A stretch of 64,000 nucleotides of DNA from Clostridiales bacterium Firm_13. GTDB taxonomy: Bacteria; Bacillota; Clostridia; Saccharofermentanales; Saccharofermentanaceae. A program made the translations under genes and the position numbers. The notes under the pieces were generated by a model. That model was not told where the DNA came from. It ran no database searches and worked only from the letters and a program-made list of their open reading frames with translations. Positions 24,654-33,320 of this stretch are shown one piece after another (position 1 is the first letter of the stretch; every line of letters begins with the position of its first letter). The stretch spans positions 38,094 through 102,093 of the forward strand of contig LVAS01000004.1 in NCBI GenBank assembly GCA_001603035.1, written 5' to 3'.

Positions 24654-25475
24654 ATGTCCAATCAATTAACCCACCCCAACTATCGCGAACGTATCATGGC
24701 TGTTGCAGCCGGAGGCATCTGCCTCGCTCTCGCCGAAGTCCTCTCGCTCGTCAAAATTTTCGAGATGCCGCAAGGGGGATCTGTCACACTCGCCTCGATG
24801 TTGCCGATTATTCTCTATGCTTTCTGCTTTGGCCCCGTCTGGGGAATTGCGGTTGCCTTCCTTTACAGCCTGCTGCAAACTTTCATCGGAGGGTATATCC
24901 TTTCGCCGATGCAGGTTCTTTTGGACTATACGCTCGCCTTTACCGCTTTGGGGTTTGCCGGATTTTTCGCCGCGCGTGCGAAAGATCGCATCGAAGAATC
25001 CAACATTCTGCACCGACTGAGACTCATTCCCGAATGGAAGATGACGGTTGTCACGTTTGGGGTCGTTGCGATTCGCCTCCTTTGCAGTTTTCTTTCCGGC
25101 ATCATTTTCTATGCGGATTACGCTCCCGAGGGACAGGCCGTCTGGATCTACTCCCTCATCTATAATGGGTCCTTCCTTTTGCCGGAAGCGATCATCACCG
25201 TCTCGGTACTCTTTGTCCTACTCGGCTCGCTCTTTTTTAAAAAAGAGGAGGCGGAAGTTATCAGCGTTTCCTATCCGAGATGGCTCCTGACATTTCTCAT
25301 CGCATTGATCCCGATTATCGGGCAGGTTTACTTGATTGTCTGGGCGTTCGACAAGAAGAACAGTCCGTCTCGCCGAACATGGGCACAGGCCGTTTTGACA
25401 CTGCTTGGAGCGCTTTCCGTTCTTTGGATTCTTCTCTCTCTGATTCATAAGTCTCCGTATATTCCCTTTGGCTAA
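24654..25475 (+). CDS. thiT: Thiamine ECF transporter substrate component ThiT with extra C-terminal membrane domain
   Basis: 273 residues from ATG 24654, which has GGAGG upstream; an upstream in-frame ATG at 24594 lies between aptamer and terminator and is not plausible. Residues ~10-195 match ThiT/YuaJ: six hydrophobic helices, the segment SLVKIFEMPQGGSVTLASMLPI (thiamine-site loop) and YSLLQTFIGGYILSPMQVLLDY. ThiT binds thiamine in the membrane and works with a shared ECF energising module. Unusually, ~75 more residues follow, with two further helices around LLTFLIALIPIIGQVYLIVWAF and a short basic loop; this part resembles small two-helix membrane proteins with a WAF motif. Confidence 0.88.
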   Translation: MSNQLTHPNYRERIMAVAAGGICLALAEVLSLVKIFEMPQGGSVTLASMLPIILYAFCFGPVWGIAVAFLYSLLQTFIGGYILSPMQVLLDYTLAFTALGFAGFFAARAKDRIEESNILHRLRLIPEWKMTVVTFGVVAIRLLCSFLSGIIFYADYAPEGQAVWIYSLIYNGSFLLPEAIITVSVLFVLLGSLFFKKEEAEVISVSYPRWLLTFLIALIPIIGQVYLIVWAFDKKNSPSRRTWAQAVLTLLGALSVLWILLSLIHKSPYIPFG

Positions 25476-25503
25476 TTCGAACGGATTTATGATATGCTTT
25501 AAG

Positions 25504-25535
25504 CCTCGATCGGTTTTCCGGTCGAGGTTTTTCTT
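25504..25535 (+). terminator. Terminator after thiT
   Basis: CCTCGA-t-CGG-TTTT-CCG-g-TCGAGG forms a stem with a tetraloop (25504-25527) followed by TTTTTCTT. It ends the riboswitch-controlled unit. Confidence 0.85.
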
Positions 25536-25576
25536 CGGATGCGCTCTTGGTTATCTGTCACTCGAGGAGGACGCGT

Positions 25577-26998
25577 ATGCAGTCGCAAATGCCGCTCCGA
25601 TCCCTGCCATTCTACAGGCGGAAGATGTTCTTTCTTTGGGCCTTTTCTGCGCTTCTTCTTTTCGTCACATTTTATTCGTTTGACCAGACTTTTGACATGT
25701 CACTCACAACTTGGCAAGCGAAGGACTTTCTTGATTCTCTTTTCTCGGGTCATCCGCTTGATTTCTATCAGATCGTATACAACAAAGCGGCGTCAGGTCT
25801 TTATTATGGACATCCGCCGGCCATCGATGCGGCCTATTACAGCCCGGCGGTCTATTTTTTTGTCGGAATTGCGATTTTTCCGATCTATCTTTTCGATAAA
25901 TTCATCCCCTTTTCGTATTTTGGCAATGCGGCTTGTCTTTGGGGGCGGGGCGTGTTTCTGGCGATTGCCGGAATATCGGTTTTAGCGATTCGCGATATCG
26001 CCAAGAAGATCGAATTGTCGTCGGCACGTCAGGCGATTCTTCCTTATTTCTACCTAAGTTCGCCGATACTTTTCCTTTCGCTCGTTATTTGCAACCAGAT
26101 CGACATTCTTCCCACCTTGTTATTTCTCTATGCGTTTTCTGCTTATCTTTCCAAGAAGATGGGTGCTTTTGCCGGCTTGACGGCTCTCTCCGTTTTGTTC
26201 AAACCGTTTGCATTGATCGCTTTTTTCCCGCTTCTTCTTTACAGAGAGAAGAGAATATCGAGAATTCTTCTTCTGTCCGGAATTGCAGTCGGCCCTTTGG
26301 CGGGGATGACTGCGTTTTGTCACTTTTTTGCGAACGGGTATTCACATACGCAAGCCGTCATGGAAGGATCGTACGGTTTTCTTCAAAGTCTTACAGCATC
26401 GACGATTCCGGGAGGAGAAGCTCCGATCAGCCTCTTCTTTGTAACTTACTTAATTCTTCTTGCCATCCTATTCCGCGCGGAATCCGACCCTACGAACTGG
26501 AAAAGGATGGCGGTTCTGATTCCCGTCATCGCCTATGCTCTCTTTCTGATTTTTGTTCCCTTCCACACGCAATGGTTACTCTACGTGCTTCCGTTTCTTT
26601 GCCTCGGAATTTTGGCAACAGCAAATATCCGTGCCGCAGTTTTTTTCGAGAGTGCGTTCTCCGCCGTACTGATTTTTATGGACGTACAAGGTCAGGACCT
26701 TTCCAATATTATGCGGAACACAATGCTCGCCGCGACAGTCAAGAAAATACCCGAAACGCTCTGGATCGAGCCGGTTGCCCAGTTTTGTTCCCGATTCCGG
26801 ATTACGCCGACGTATACAATGACACTTTTTGTCGGTTTCTTGCTCGCTCTTCTTCTCCTTCTCCTGCTCGAAGAGAGAAAGAAAGACATTGCTCCGCCCG
26901 AAGCACCTTTGTCTCGCGCAATTCTTTTCACACGGTCTGCGGTAATTCTTCTCTACATTTTGCCGCCTCTCCTTGTCTATGCAAGCTTTGCGGCATGA
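25577..26998 (+). CDS. Polytopic membrane protein, GT-C glycosyltransferase-like
   Basis: 473 residues from the ATG at 25577, with GAGGAGG 6 nt upstream. About 11-12 hydrophobic helices are spread over the full length. A large first outside loop (DMSLTTWQAKDFLDSL to YYSPAVYFFVG) with acidic residues, followed by paired helices such as QIDILPTLLFLYAF and SVLFKPFALIAFFPLLLY, recalls GT-C enzymes of the GT87/mannosyltransferase type that use polyprenyl-phosphate sugars. No family can be fixed with certainty. The gene stands alone between two terminators or promoters. Confidence 0.6.
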   Translation: MQSQMPLRSLPFYRRKMFFLWAFSALLLFVTFYSFDQTFDMSLTTWQAKDFLDSLFSGHPLDFYQIVYNKAASGLYYGHPPAIDAAYYSPAVYFFVGIAIFPIYLFDKFIPFSYFGNAACLWGRGVFLAIAGISVLAIRDIAKKIELSSARQAILPYFYLSSPILFLSLVICNQIDILPTLLFLYAFSAYLSKKMGAFAGLTALSVLFKPFALIAFFPLLLYREKRISRILLLSGIAVGPLAGMTAFCHFFANGYSHTQAVMEGSYGFLQSLTASTIPGGEAPISLFFVTYLILLAILFRAESDPTNWKRMAVLIPVIAYALFLIFVPFHTQWLLYVLPFLCLGILATANIRAAVFFESAFSAVLIFMDVQGQDLSNIMRNTMLAATVKKIPETLWIEPVAQFCSRFRITPTYTMTLFVGFLLALLLLLLLEERKKDIAPPEAPLSRAILFTRSAVILLYILPPLLVYASFAA

Positions 26999-27098
26999 GA
27001 TTCGAACGGCTATAAAGAATAGGTAGTATGTAAGCCCTGTTTTGTGCTATCATACTAGGCAAACATTTTGCAAACGAACCGATACGGAGGAAGAACGC

Positions 27099-28604
27099 AT
27101 GGCAATGATTTTCGCGGAAGAATCCCGGACATTCAGCGAGTACCTGCTGGTGCCTAATCTGACGACAGAGGACAATATACCGGACAAAGTTGATTTGTCT
27201 ACGGCGATTGTTCGCTACAGAAAAGGGAAGGAGCCCGCAAGGCTCAAGATTAACGTTCCGCTTGTGTCGGCTGTTATGCAGTCGGTATCCGATTCCGGAA
27301 TGGCGATCGCTTTAGCCAGGTACGGAGGACTGTCATTCGTTTTCCAGTCGCAGTCCATTGAGAGTCAGTGCGAGATGGTTCGTAAGGTCAAGAAGTACAA
27401 GGCCGGAATCGTATCTTCGGATTCCAATCTCCATCCGGAGGCAACGCTCTCGGATATTCTCGCTCTCCGTGAGAAGATGGGTCACTCTACCGTCGCGATT
27501 ACCGACGACGGAACTCCGGGCGGCCGATTACTCGGCATTGTCACTTCGCGCGATTACCGCGTGAGCCGAATGGATCCCGCGACGAAGGTATCCGAGTTCA
27601 TGACTCCGCTCGAACATCTGATTACCGCTCCGGAGGGAACAACTTTAAAGGCGGCGAACGACATCATTTGGGAGCATAAGATCAATCAGTTGCCGATCAT
27701 TGACGATTCGGGACGCTTGGTCGGGCTTGTTTTCCGGAAGGATTATGATTCGCATAAGGAGAATCCTTATGAATTACTCGATAAGAATAAGCGACTGATT
27801 ACCGGCGCGGGAATCAATACACGCGATTACAAGGTTCGCGTACCCGCTCTGGTCGAAGCCGGTGCGGATGTGTTTTGCATCGATTCATCCGATGGGTTCT
27901 CCGTTTGGCAGAAGTCGACGATCGAGTGGATTAAGTCCTATAATCCCGACATTCTTGTCGGTGCCGGAAATGTCGTCGACGCGGAAGGCTTCGAGTATTT
28001 GGCCGATGCGGGTGCGGATTTTGTAAAGGTCGGCATAGGCGGCGGATCCATCTGCATTACGCGTGAACAGAAGGGGATCGGATGCGGTCAAGCATCCGCG
28101 GTTTTGGCCGTCTCCAAAGCGCGAGATGAGTATTATAATAGAACAGGCGTTTACGTTCCGATCTGTTCGGACGGCGGCATCGTTCACGACTATCATATGA
28201 CGCTTGCCCTTGCGATGGGGGCGGATTTTATTATGCTGGGACGCTACTTTGCCCGCTTTGACGAGAGCCCGACAAGAAAGATGCTTGTCGGCGGGAATTA
28301 CGTCAAGGAATACTGGGGTGAAGGCTCGAACCGGGCTAGAAACTGGCAGAGATATGACGACGGAGGCACAGGCGGGAAGATGGCTTTCGAGGAAGGCGTC
28401 GATTCGTACGTACCTTATGCCGGCAAGCTCAAAGACAATTTGGATGCGGCTATGGCCAAGATCCGGGCAACGATGTGCTCCTGCGGTTCCTCTTCGATCG
28501 AAGAACTTCAACAGAAAGCGCGTCTGGTTCTCGTATCGTCGACCTCGATCATCGAGGGAGGCGCTCACGACGTTATACAGAAAGAGAGCGATCGGCCGCG
28601 TTAA
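27099..28604 (+). CDS. guaB: Inosine-5'-monophosphate dehydrogenase
   Basis: 501 residues from ATG 27099 (CGGAGG 8 nt upstream). The (beta/alpha)8 catalytic domain is interrupted by two CBS domains (~100-225; [21 protein letters not shown] and [15 protein letters not shown]). The substrate loop is [12 protein letters not shown] with the catalytic Cys, and the flap [13 protein letters not shown] carries the Arg/Tyr-type residues. It converts IMP to XMP with NAD+, the committed step of guanine nucleotide synthesis. This longer type is common in Clostridia. CBS domains allow control by purine nucleotides. A promoter-like TATCAT is near 27047; no guanine riboswitch is visible. Confidence 0.93.
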   Translation: MAMIFAEESRTFSEYLLVPNLTTEDNIPDKVDLSTAIVRYRKGKEPARLKINVPLVSAVMQSVSDSGMAIALARYGGLSFVFQSQSIESQCEMVRKVKKYKAGIVSSDSNLHPEATLSDILALREKMGHSTVAITDDGTPGGRLLGIVTSRDYRVSRMDPATKVSEFMTPLEHLITAPEGTTLKAANDIIWEHKINQLPIIDDSGRLVGLVFRKDYDSHKENPYELLDKNKRLITGAGINTRDYKVRVPALVEAGADVFCIDSSDGFSVWQKSTIEWIKSYNPDILVGAGNVVDAEGFEYLADAGADFVKVGIGGGSICITREQKGIGCGQASAVLAVSKARDEYYNRTGVYVPICSDGGIVHDYHMTLALAMGADFIMLGRYFARFDESPTRKMLVGGNYVKEYWGEGSNRARNWQRYDDGGTGGKMAFEEGVDSYVPYAGKLKDNLDAAMAKIRATMCSCGSSSIEELQQKARLVLVSSTSIIEGGAHDVIQKESDRPR

Positions 28605-28614
28605 CTCGCGGCCG
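28593..28614 (+). other. Perfect GC-rich hairpin spanning the guaB stop codon
   Basis: CGGCCGCG (28593-28600), loop TTAACT with the TAA stop, CGCGGCCG (28607-28614). There is no T tract, so it is not an ordinary intrinsic terminator; it may protect the 3' end or slow the polymerase before greA. Confidence 0.55.
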
Positions 28615-28662
28615 GCACACACACAAGCCGACACGAAATCACACATAAGGAAGAGGTAGCAT

Positions 28663-29148
28663 ATGGTTGAGATGGATAAGAATGCATTTACAGTAGAAGG
28701 ATTGAAGAGACTTCAGGATGAGTTAGCCGAGAGAAAGACCGTGAAGGCCGCCGAGATTTCAGAGCGTTTGAAGGAGGCCCGCGCGCAGGGAGACTTATCG
28801 GAGAATTCCGAGTATGACGACGCGAAAGAGGCGCAGGCGAAGAACGAGGCTCGCATTCTTGAACTCGAAGATATGTTAAAGAATGCGCGCGTCATTGACG
28901 ACGAAGAGATCAGCAAAACAAAGGTGACACTCGGATCCCTCGTCACTCTGCGCGATGAAGAGACGAAGGAAGAGGATGATTACAGCCTTGTCAACGCCAG
29001 CGAGGGCGATATTTTTATGAATCGAATCTCGACCGAATCCCCTGTCGGACAGGCGATCCTCGGCAAGAAGAAGGGGCAGATCGTCGAGGTCTCGACGCCT
29101 GCCGGAACACTCAAATACAAAATCGTCAAGATCGGCAAACCGAGCTGA
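28663..29148 (+). CDS. greA: Transcription elongation factor GreA
   Basis: 161 residues, standard length. The N-terminal coiled coil contains the hallmark GDLSENSEYDDAKEAQ with the acidic tip residues that enter the RNA polymerase secondary channel, and the C-terminal FKBP-like domain ends ESPVGQAILGKKKGQIVEVSTPAGTLKYKI. GreA rescues backtracked RNA polymerase by stimulating transcript cleavage. RBS GGAAGAGG is upstream. It lies between guaB and lysS, a greA-lysS order seen often in Bacillota. Confidence 0.95.
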   Translation: MVEMDKNAFTVEGLKRLQDELAERKTVKAAEISERLKEARAQGDLSENSEYDDAKEAQAKNEARILELEDMLKNARVIDDEEISKTKVTLGSLVTLRDEETKEEDDYSLVNASEGDIFMNRISTESPVGQAILGKKKGQIVEVSTPAGTLKYKIVKIGKPS

Positions 29149-29192
29149 AAGGATTCATTCGGCACAGTTCAAACGGAAAGGACGACATTTGT

Positions 29193-30701
29193 ATGGAGGA
29201 TCTTAACGAGACCGGTAATTCCGGTGCCCCGCAAACAGAACAGGACATGCAAGAGCAGATGCGAATCCGCTTAGAGAAGTTAGAGGAACTCTCCGCCGAG
29301 GGACTCGACCCATTTATCCAGATCCGATTTGATGTCACCTGTCATTCGACAGATATCACGGAACATTTTGAAGACATGGAAGGCAAATCGGTTCGGATTG
29401 CGGGGCGTCTTTTGTCCCGCCGCGGAATGGGCAAGGTGAGCTTCTGCGATCTTTATGATCGCCGCGGACATATTCAGCTCTTCACCAAGATCGACGCGAT
29501 CGGAGAAGAAGCGTATGCACACTGGCAGAAGCTTGATATCGGCGATATCGTAGGAATTGAGGGCGAAGTTTTTCGTACGCAAAAGGGTGAGATTTCGGTA
29601 AGGACTACGAGCTACGTCCTTCTTGCCAAGGCGTTGCGCCCGTTGCCGAACAAGTTTCACGGCCTTAAAGACACCGAGCTCCGTTATCGTCAGCGCTATG
29701 TGGATCTGATCATTAATCCGGAGGTGCGCGATACCTTTGAAAAGCGCTCCGCGATTATCCGTGAGATCCGCCGCTATATGGACTCGCTCGATTATATCGA
29801 GGTCGAAACACCGATTCTCAATTCGATTCCGGGCGGCGCGACGGCGCGTCCTTTTATGACGCACCACAATACGCTCGATATTGACATGTACCTTCGTATT
29901 GCGCCGGAACTCTATTTGAAGCGTTTGATTGTCGGCGGATTTGAGCGTGTTTACGAGATGGGTCGCCTTTTCCGCAATGAAGGGATGTCCGTAAAGCATA
30001 ACCCGGAGTTTACTACGATCGAGATGTATCAGGCCTATACCGATTTGCGCGGGATGATGGATCTTTGCGAGAATCTTCTTTCGTCGGTCGCCGTGAAGGT
30101 TCTCGGCACCACCGAGATTCAATATCAGGGCACTCCGATCAGCTTGAAGGCGCCGTTTGCGCGAATGACGATGACGGAGGCTGTTTTTAAGTATTCCGGC
30201 GTCGATTTTTCTTCGATTCATACGGATGACGAGGCGCGTGCCGCCGCGAAGGAGAAGGGTCTTGACCCGGATAACGCATTCCGCCGGGGCGAGATTCTGA
30301 ACCTCTTTTTCGAGGTTTATTGCGAGAATCAACTGATTCAGCCGACCTTCATCTGTGAATATCCGATTGAAATATCTCCGCTCACGAAGAAGATTCCGGG
30401 GAATCCGGGAATGACGGACCGCTTCGAGCTCTTTATCGGCGGGCGAGAGTACGCCAACGCTTACTCCGAACTCAATGACCCGATCGACCAACGGGAGCGA
30501 TTCGCGGACCAGATCCGCAAGCGCGATGCCGGCGACGACGAGGCGAACCTTCTTGACGAGGATTTCTGTGTCTCACTCGAATACGGGATGCCCCCGACGG
30601 GCGGAATGGGGATCGGAATTGACCGGTTGATTATGCTTCTTACGGACCGAGCTTCGATCCGCGATATTCTTTTGTTCCCGACAATGAAGCCGATCCAGTA
30701 A
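29193..30701 (+). CDS. lysS: Lysyl-tRNA synthetase, class II
   Basis: 502 residues. OB-fold anticodon-binding domain at ~55-165 (VRIAGRLLSRRGMGKVSFCDL), then class II catalytic core with motif 2 RVYEMGRLFRNEGM, the lysine-site segment ERYANAYSEL-like (REYANAYSELNDP) and motif 3 GMGIGIDRLIMLLTD. The enzyme charges tRNA-Lys. ATG follows GGAAAGGACG. It is 44 bp after greA and followed by the J-like membrane protein within 17 bp, so at least lysS and that gene are co-transcribed. Confidence 0.95.
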   Translation: MEDLNETGNSGAPQTEQDMQEQMRIRLEKLEELSAEGLDPFIQIRFDVTCHSTDITEHFEDMEGKSVRIAGRLLSRRGMGKVSFCDLYDRRGHIQLFTKIDAIGEEAYAHWQKLDIGDIVGIEGEVFRTQKGEISVRTTSYVLLAKALRPLPNKFHGLKDTELRYRQRYVDLIINPEVRDTFEKRSAIIREIRRYMDSLDYIEVETPILNSIPGGATARPFMTHHNTLDIDMYLRIAPELYLKRLIVGGFERVYEMGRLFRNEGMSVKHNPEFTTIEMYQAYTDLRGMMDLCENLLSSVAVKVLGTTEIQYQGTPISLKAPFARMTMTEAVFKYSGVDFSSIHTDDEARAAAKEKGLDPDNAFRRGEILNLFFEVYCENQLIQPTFICEYPIEISPLTKKIPGNPGMTDRFELFIGGREYANAYSELNDPIDQRERFADQIRKRDAGDDEANLLDEDFCVSLEYGMPPTGGMGIGIDRLIMLLTDRASIRDILLFPTMKPIQ

Positions 30702-30718
30702 GACGGCGGAGGCAGAAT

Positions 30719-31780
30719 ATGACAGAAAGAAATTCCGACGACGTCTCTTCGAAGCAAGAACCGATCGAAATGTCTCGCGCGGAGGCTTTGGCGATACTTG
30801 GGTTACCCGAGACCGCCAATGCCTATGCCGTTGACAACCGATTCTGGCAGTTGACCAAGCGTTACCGCGCGGAAAAGAATGAAGAAGAATTGCGAAGAGT
30901 CACTGACGCGTATGACATCGCTTCAGGGCGCGCCGCAAGAAGGGCGGCGGAGGAGAAGGAGATTCTGATTTCCCGAAAGTTCTTGGGGAAAACTTCGAAA
31001 CAGTGGAAGGTCTATTGGTATTACACGTGGTGGAAATATCTTCTCACGGCAGTGCTCGTCACTGTAATTTTGCTGCTGGGGTACCAGATCCTTTTCAAGA
31101 AGGATTATGATATCAAGATCGTGAGTCTCGGACATTTTGCTACCGATTCGACCGTCCTTGAGAATTTTTCGAAAGAGAAGATGGGGTATGTGAATCCCTA
31201 TGTCGTATCGGCTGATGTCGTTACAAGCAATTCGGAAGGGCAGAATAATGCGAGTGTCTACGGTGCGACAGCCGCATCGGCCTATCTGACAATCAATCCG
31301 GATCTCATGTTCTTTGACGAAGAGACGATGCCGTACTATTTGACGTATCTGGTTAATCTCGACGACTATTATGAAGACTTGAAGCAAGCCTTACCCACAT
31401 CTCTCTATGAGAAGATCGAACCGGTTCGCGCCTCGATGAAAGATTATTATCTTTTGACGGCGGAAGACGGTGAAACGCCGACCTATACCGCCGATGATGA
31501 GGTCGAACATATTTACGGGCTTCGTATTACCGATCCCAAGATTTACCAAGCGCTCGGGTACATTTCGCAATGGTCGGACGGGCGAGAGTCTTTAGTGTTT
31601 TCAATCAATTCGTCGTCTAAGCAGATATCCGCCTCCGAAGATTTTCTCTTGGCGCTTATTAAGGATCAGAAGGAAATAATCGCGCAATTTGAGAAGACAA
31701 ACGGATCTATTGTACTCCCGTCGGAGACTTCCTCTGTCGTTGTTTCGATGCAAGAAGAGGAGACCGACAAAGCGGCTTAG
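30719..31780 (+). CDS. Membrane protein with degenerate J-like N-terminal domain
   Basis: 353 residues, not a named family. Residues ~19-70 (SRAEALAILGLPETANAYAVDNRFWQLTKRYRAE) follow the helical pattern of a J domain but have no HPD motif, so it should not stimulate Hsp70. One transmembrane helix is at ~103-125 (KYLLTAVLVTVILLLGYQILF), preceded by an aromatic WKVYWYYTWW stretch. The ~220-residue C-terminal part lies outside and is acidic and Ser/Thr rich, resembling uncharacterised clostridial surface proteins. RBS GGAGG is upstream; co-transcribed with lysS. Confidence 0.65.
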   Translation: MTERNSDDVSSKQEPIEMSRAEALAILGLPETANAYAVDNRFWQLTKRYRAEKNEEELRRVTDAYDIASGRAARRAAEEKEILISRKFLGKTSKQWKVYWYYTWWKYLLTAVLVTVILLLGYQILFKKDYDIKIVSLGHFATDSTVLENFSKEKMGYVNPYVVSADVVTSNSEGQNNASVYGATAASAYLTINPDLMFFDEETMPYYLTYLVNLDDYYEDLKQALPTSLYEKIEPVRASMKDYYLLTAEDGETPTYTADDEVEHIYGLRITDPKIYQALGYISQWSDGRESLVFSINSSSKQISASEDFLLALIKDQKEIIAQFEKTNGSIVLPSETSSVVVSMQEEETDKAA

Positions 31781-31811
31781 AAGAAAACGATCTCGAACGA
31801 TATTGTTTACC

Positions 31812-31840
31812 AAATAACGCCGCATTTCGAGGCGTTATTT
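31812..31840. terminator. Bidirectional terminator between the J-like gene and the pseudouridine synthase
   Basis: AAATAACGCC (31812-31821) and GGCGTTATTT (31831-31840) form a perfect 10-bp stem with a 9-nt loop; the plus strand continues GTCCTTTT, the minus strand GGTAAAC. The minus-strand stop codon lies within the stem. Confidence 0.8.
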
Positions 31841-32578
31841 GTCCTTTTGGTTCATACCCGTCGCTTCAAAGAGACTTTGAATCTCGTCGTCGCTGAGCAT
31901 CCGGTATTCGCCCGGCCTTTGTTCGGAACAAAGGCGCAGCTCTCCGATTCGCTCGCGCTTCAGTTCGACTACATCGCGTCCGACAGCGGCGATCATGCGT
32001 CGAACTTGATGGGTCTTGCCCTCGTATATGGTCAGAAGACATTCCTCTTCCGAAACAAGTGTCAATTCAGCGGGTTCTAGTCGGACGGGACTGCTGTTCC
32101 TCTCCGAAAGGAGAAGTCCTTCCGCGAATAACTGCCGTTCCTTTACCCCGAGCGGTTCTCCCGAATAGCGAATCCGATATTCTTTCGCGACATGCCATTT
32201 GGGACTTGTCATCCGATGAGACAATAATCCGTTGTTTGTCATAAGGAGTAGCCCCGTCGTATGAAAATCGAGCCTTCCGACCGGCGCGAGTCCCTTCCCG
32301 AGAAGTTCGGATGGGAAAAGGTCGGCGACCGTAGGCAACCGTCGATCTTCCGTCGCGGTGAGGCAGCCGTCCGGTTTGTAAAGCGCGGCATAAATGTAAC
32401 GCTTGACGCCGATCGGGTTAGTATTGTCGATGCAGATCTTGTCTCCTTCCGGGTCGCAGGAATACCCGGCGTCTGTTACGACGACGTTATTGACGCGCAC
32501 CCGCCCGGCGCGAATCATATCTCGCACCTGTGTTCGGGTCCCATATCCGGAGTTGGCAAGAATTCGATCGATCCTCAT
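31835..32578 (-). CDS. rRNA pseudouridine synthase, RsuA/RluB family
   Basis: 247 residues. An S4 RNA-binding domain opens it (RIDRILANSGYGTRTQVRDMIRAGRVRVN), followed by the PSI catalytic fold with the catalytic Asp in PVGRLDFHTTGLLLMTN and EGKTHQVRRMIAAVG near 200. It isomerises a uridine in 16S or 23S rRNA. The ATG at 32578 is the natural start because the S4 domain begins there. There is no Shine-Dalgarno sequence; instead an extended -10 TGCTATAAT ends 7 bp before the ATG, so transcription should begin at or next to the start codon. Confidence 0.88.
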   Translation of the reverse strand: MRIDRILANSGYGTRTQVRDMIRAGRVRVNNVVVTDAGYSCDPEGDKICIDNTNPIGVKRYIYAALYKPDGCLTATEDRRLPTVADLFPSELLGKGLAPVGRLDFHTTGLLLMTNNGLLSHRMTSPKWHVAKEYRIRYSGEPLGVKERQLFAEGLLLSERNSSPVRLEPAELTLVSEEECLLTIYEGKTHQVRRMIAAVGRDVVELKRERIGELRLCSEQRPGEYRMLSDDEIQSLFEATGMNQKDK

Positions 32579-32585
32579 GCACCGT

Positions 32586-32594
32586 ATTATAGCA
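32586..32594 (-). promoter_or_regulatory. Extended -10 promoter abutting the pseudouridine synthase start
   Basis: Minus strand TGC (32594-32592) and TATAAT (32591-32586), followed by 7 nt and then ATG at 32578. By normal spacing +1 falls at 32579-32578. No good -35 is seen, as often for extended -10 promoters. Confidence 0.7.
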
Positions 32595-32630
32595 AAATCG
32601 CGAAGCGGTTGCGCCGTGAAAATCGGAGTG

Positions 32631-32639
32631 TGGTATAAT
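32631..32639 (+). promoter_or_regulatory. Extended -10 promoter for the Smr gene
   Basis: TGG followed by TATAAT (32634-32639), with a TTGCGC at 32609-32614 (19-bp spacing). It is divergent from the pseudouridine synthase promoter and gives a leader of about 150 nt. Confidence 0.6.
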
Positions 32640-32798
32640 GAAATCAAGTTGAGTGTTCTCGTTATTCCGACCTTTAGGAAACGCTATTTTGCAATCCGCT
32701 TTTCGGGTATCACACACACAGATTCAACACGCAGAAGTGAACATCGGACTGGCCGATTTATCCGGCGGTTTGCTAAGGTTGCGATTAGAGGAGTAGAC

Positions 32799-33143
32799 AT
32801 GGCAGCAAGTATCATCAACATCGAAGACGGTATGCCGAGAGTAGACGGCGCTATGAAGAAGTTAAGACTCGAGCTGAATACAATGCGCCGGATCGGGATC
32901 AACCAAGTGAAGGTGATCCATGGCTACGGATCCTCCGGCGCCGGCGGTTCTTTGAAGTCTGCAACGCATGAATGTCTTCGTATTATGAAGAATGAAGGCA
33001 GAATTCGTGCCTTTTGCCCGGGTGAGCAATTCGGACCGTTTGAGAAGTCCGGACGTTCCCTCATCGAAATTTGTCCGGCTTTTCGCTCCGATCCCGACTG
33101 GGCGCGCGCGAATGACGGCGTTACGATCGTCGTTTTGAAGTAG
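32799..33143 (+). CDS. Stand-alone Smr-domain protein
   Basis: 114 residues from ATG 32799 (AGAGGAG upstream). The protein is one Smr domain: NIEDGMPRVDGAMKKLRLELN leads to VKVIHGYGSSGAGGSLKSAT, which carries the HGxG glycine motif, and the rest includes GRIRAFCPGEQFGPFEK. Smr domains from MutS2 can nick DNA or cleave RNA at collided ribosomes; short free forms are of unknown role. It is a single gene between its own promoter and a terminator. Confidence 0.82.
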   Translation: MAASIINIEDGMPRVDGAMKKLRLELNTMRRIGINQVKVIHGYGSSGAGGSLKSATHECLRIMKNEGRIRAFCPGEQFGPFEKSGRSLIEICPAFRSDPDWARANDGVTIVVLK

Positions 33144-33168
33144 TATATTTCTGTTTATATCGGATGTC

Positions 33169-33200
33169 GGCTCTCCGCCAAGTGGTGGAGGGCCTTTTTT
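33169..33200 (+). terminator. Terminator after the Smr gene
   Basis: GGCTCTCCGCC-AAGT-GGTGGAGGGCC folds almost perfectly with a tetraloop and is followed by TTTTTT. Confidence 0.88.
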
Positions 33201-33213
33201 GTGCTTCTTTCGC

Positions 33214-33252
33214 CTAACACGGACTTAACAAAGGCATTACAAAACATAACCT
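33214..33252 (+). promoter_or_regulatory. Pho box: four phased PhoP half sites
   Basis: Hexamers CTAACA, TTAACA, ATTACA and TAACCT begin at 33214, 33225, 33236 and 33247, i.e. every 11 bp with 5-bp gaps. This is the direct-repeat arrangement bound by PhoP in Gram-positive bacteria (consensus TTAACA). It lies ~70 bp before pstS, and phoP is in the same cluster. Confidence 0.85.
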
Positions 33253-33279
33253 TGGAATAATCCGAGCCTAAATGTCGAT

Positions 33280-33288
33280 TGGTATGCT
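33280..33288 (+). promoter_or_regulatory. -10 region of the pst-pho operon
   Basis: TGG followed by TATGCT (33283-33288) fits an extended -10 with no proper -35 at 33260-33265, as expected for a promoter that needs PhoP bound upstream. Confidence 0.5.
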
Positions 33289-33320
33289 AAGGCTACAAAC
33301 GATAAGGAGGAAATTTTAAG

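Noticed and set aside
25933..27015. 360-codon plus-strand frame in another phase of the GT-C-like gene
   Set aside because: Ser/Arg/Cys-rich shadow of a highly hydrophobic real frame.
26999..27098. Purine riboswitch before guaB
   Set aside because: Only ~100 bp without the conserved purine-aptamer helices; just a promoter-like TATCAT is visible.
29280..30491. 403-codon minus-strand frame opposite lysS
   Set aside because: Antisense shadow of lysS; no RBS or domain.
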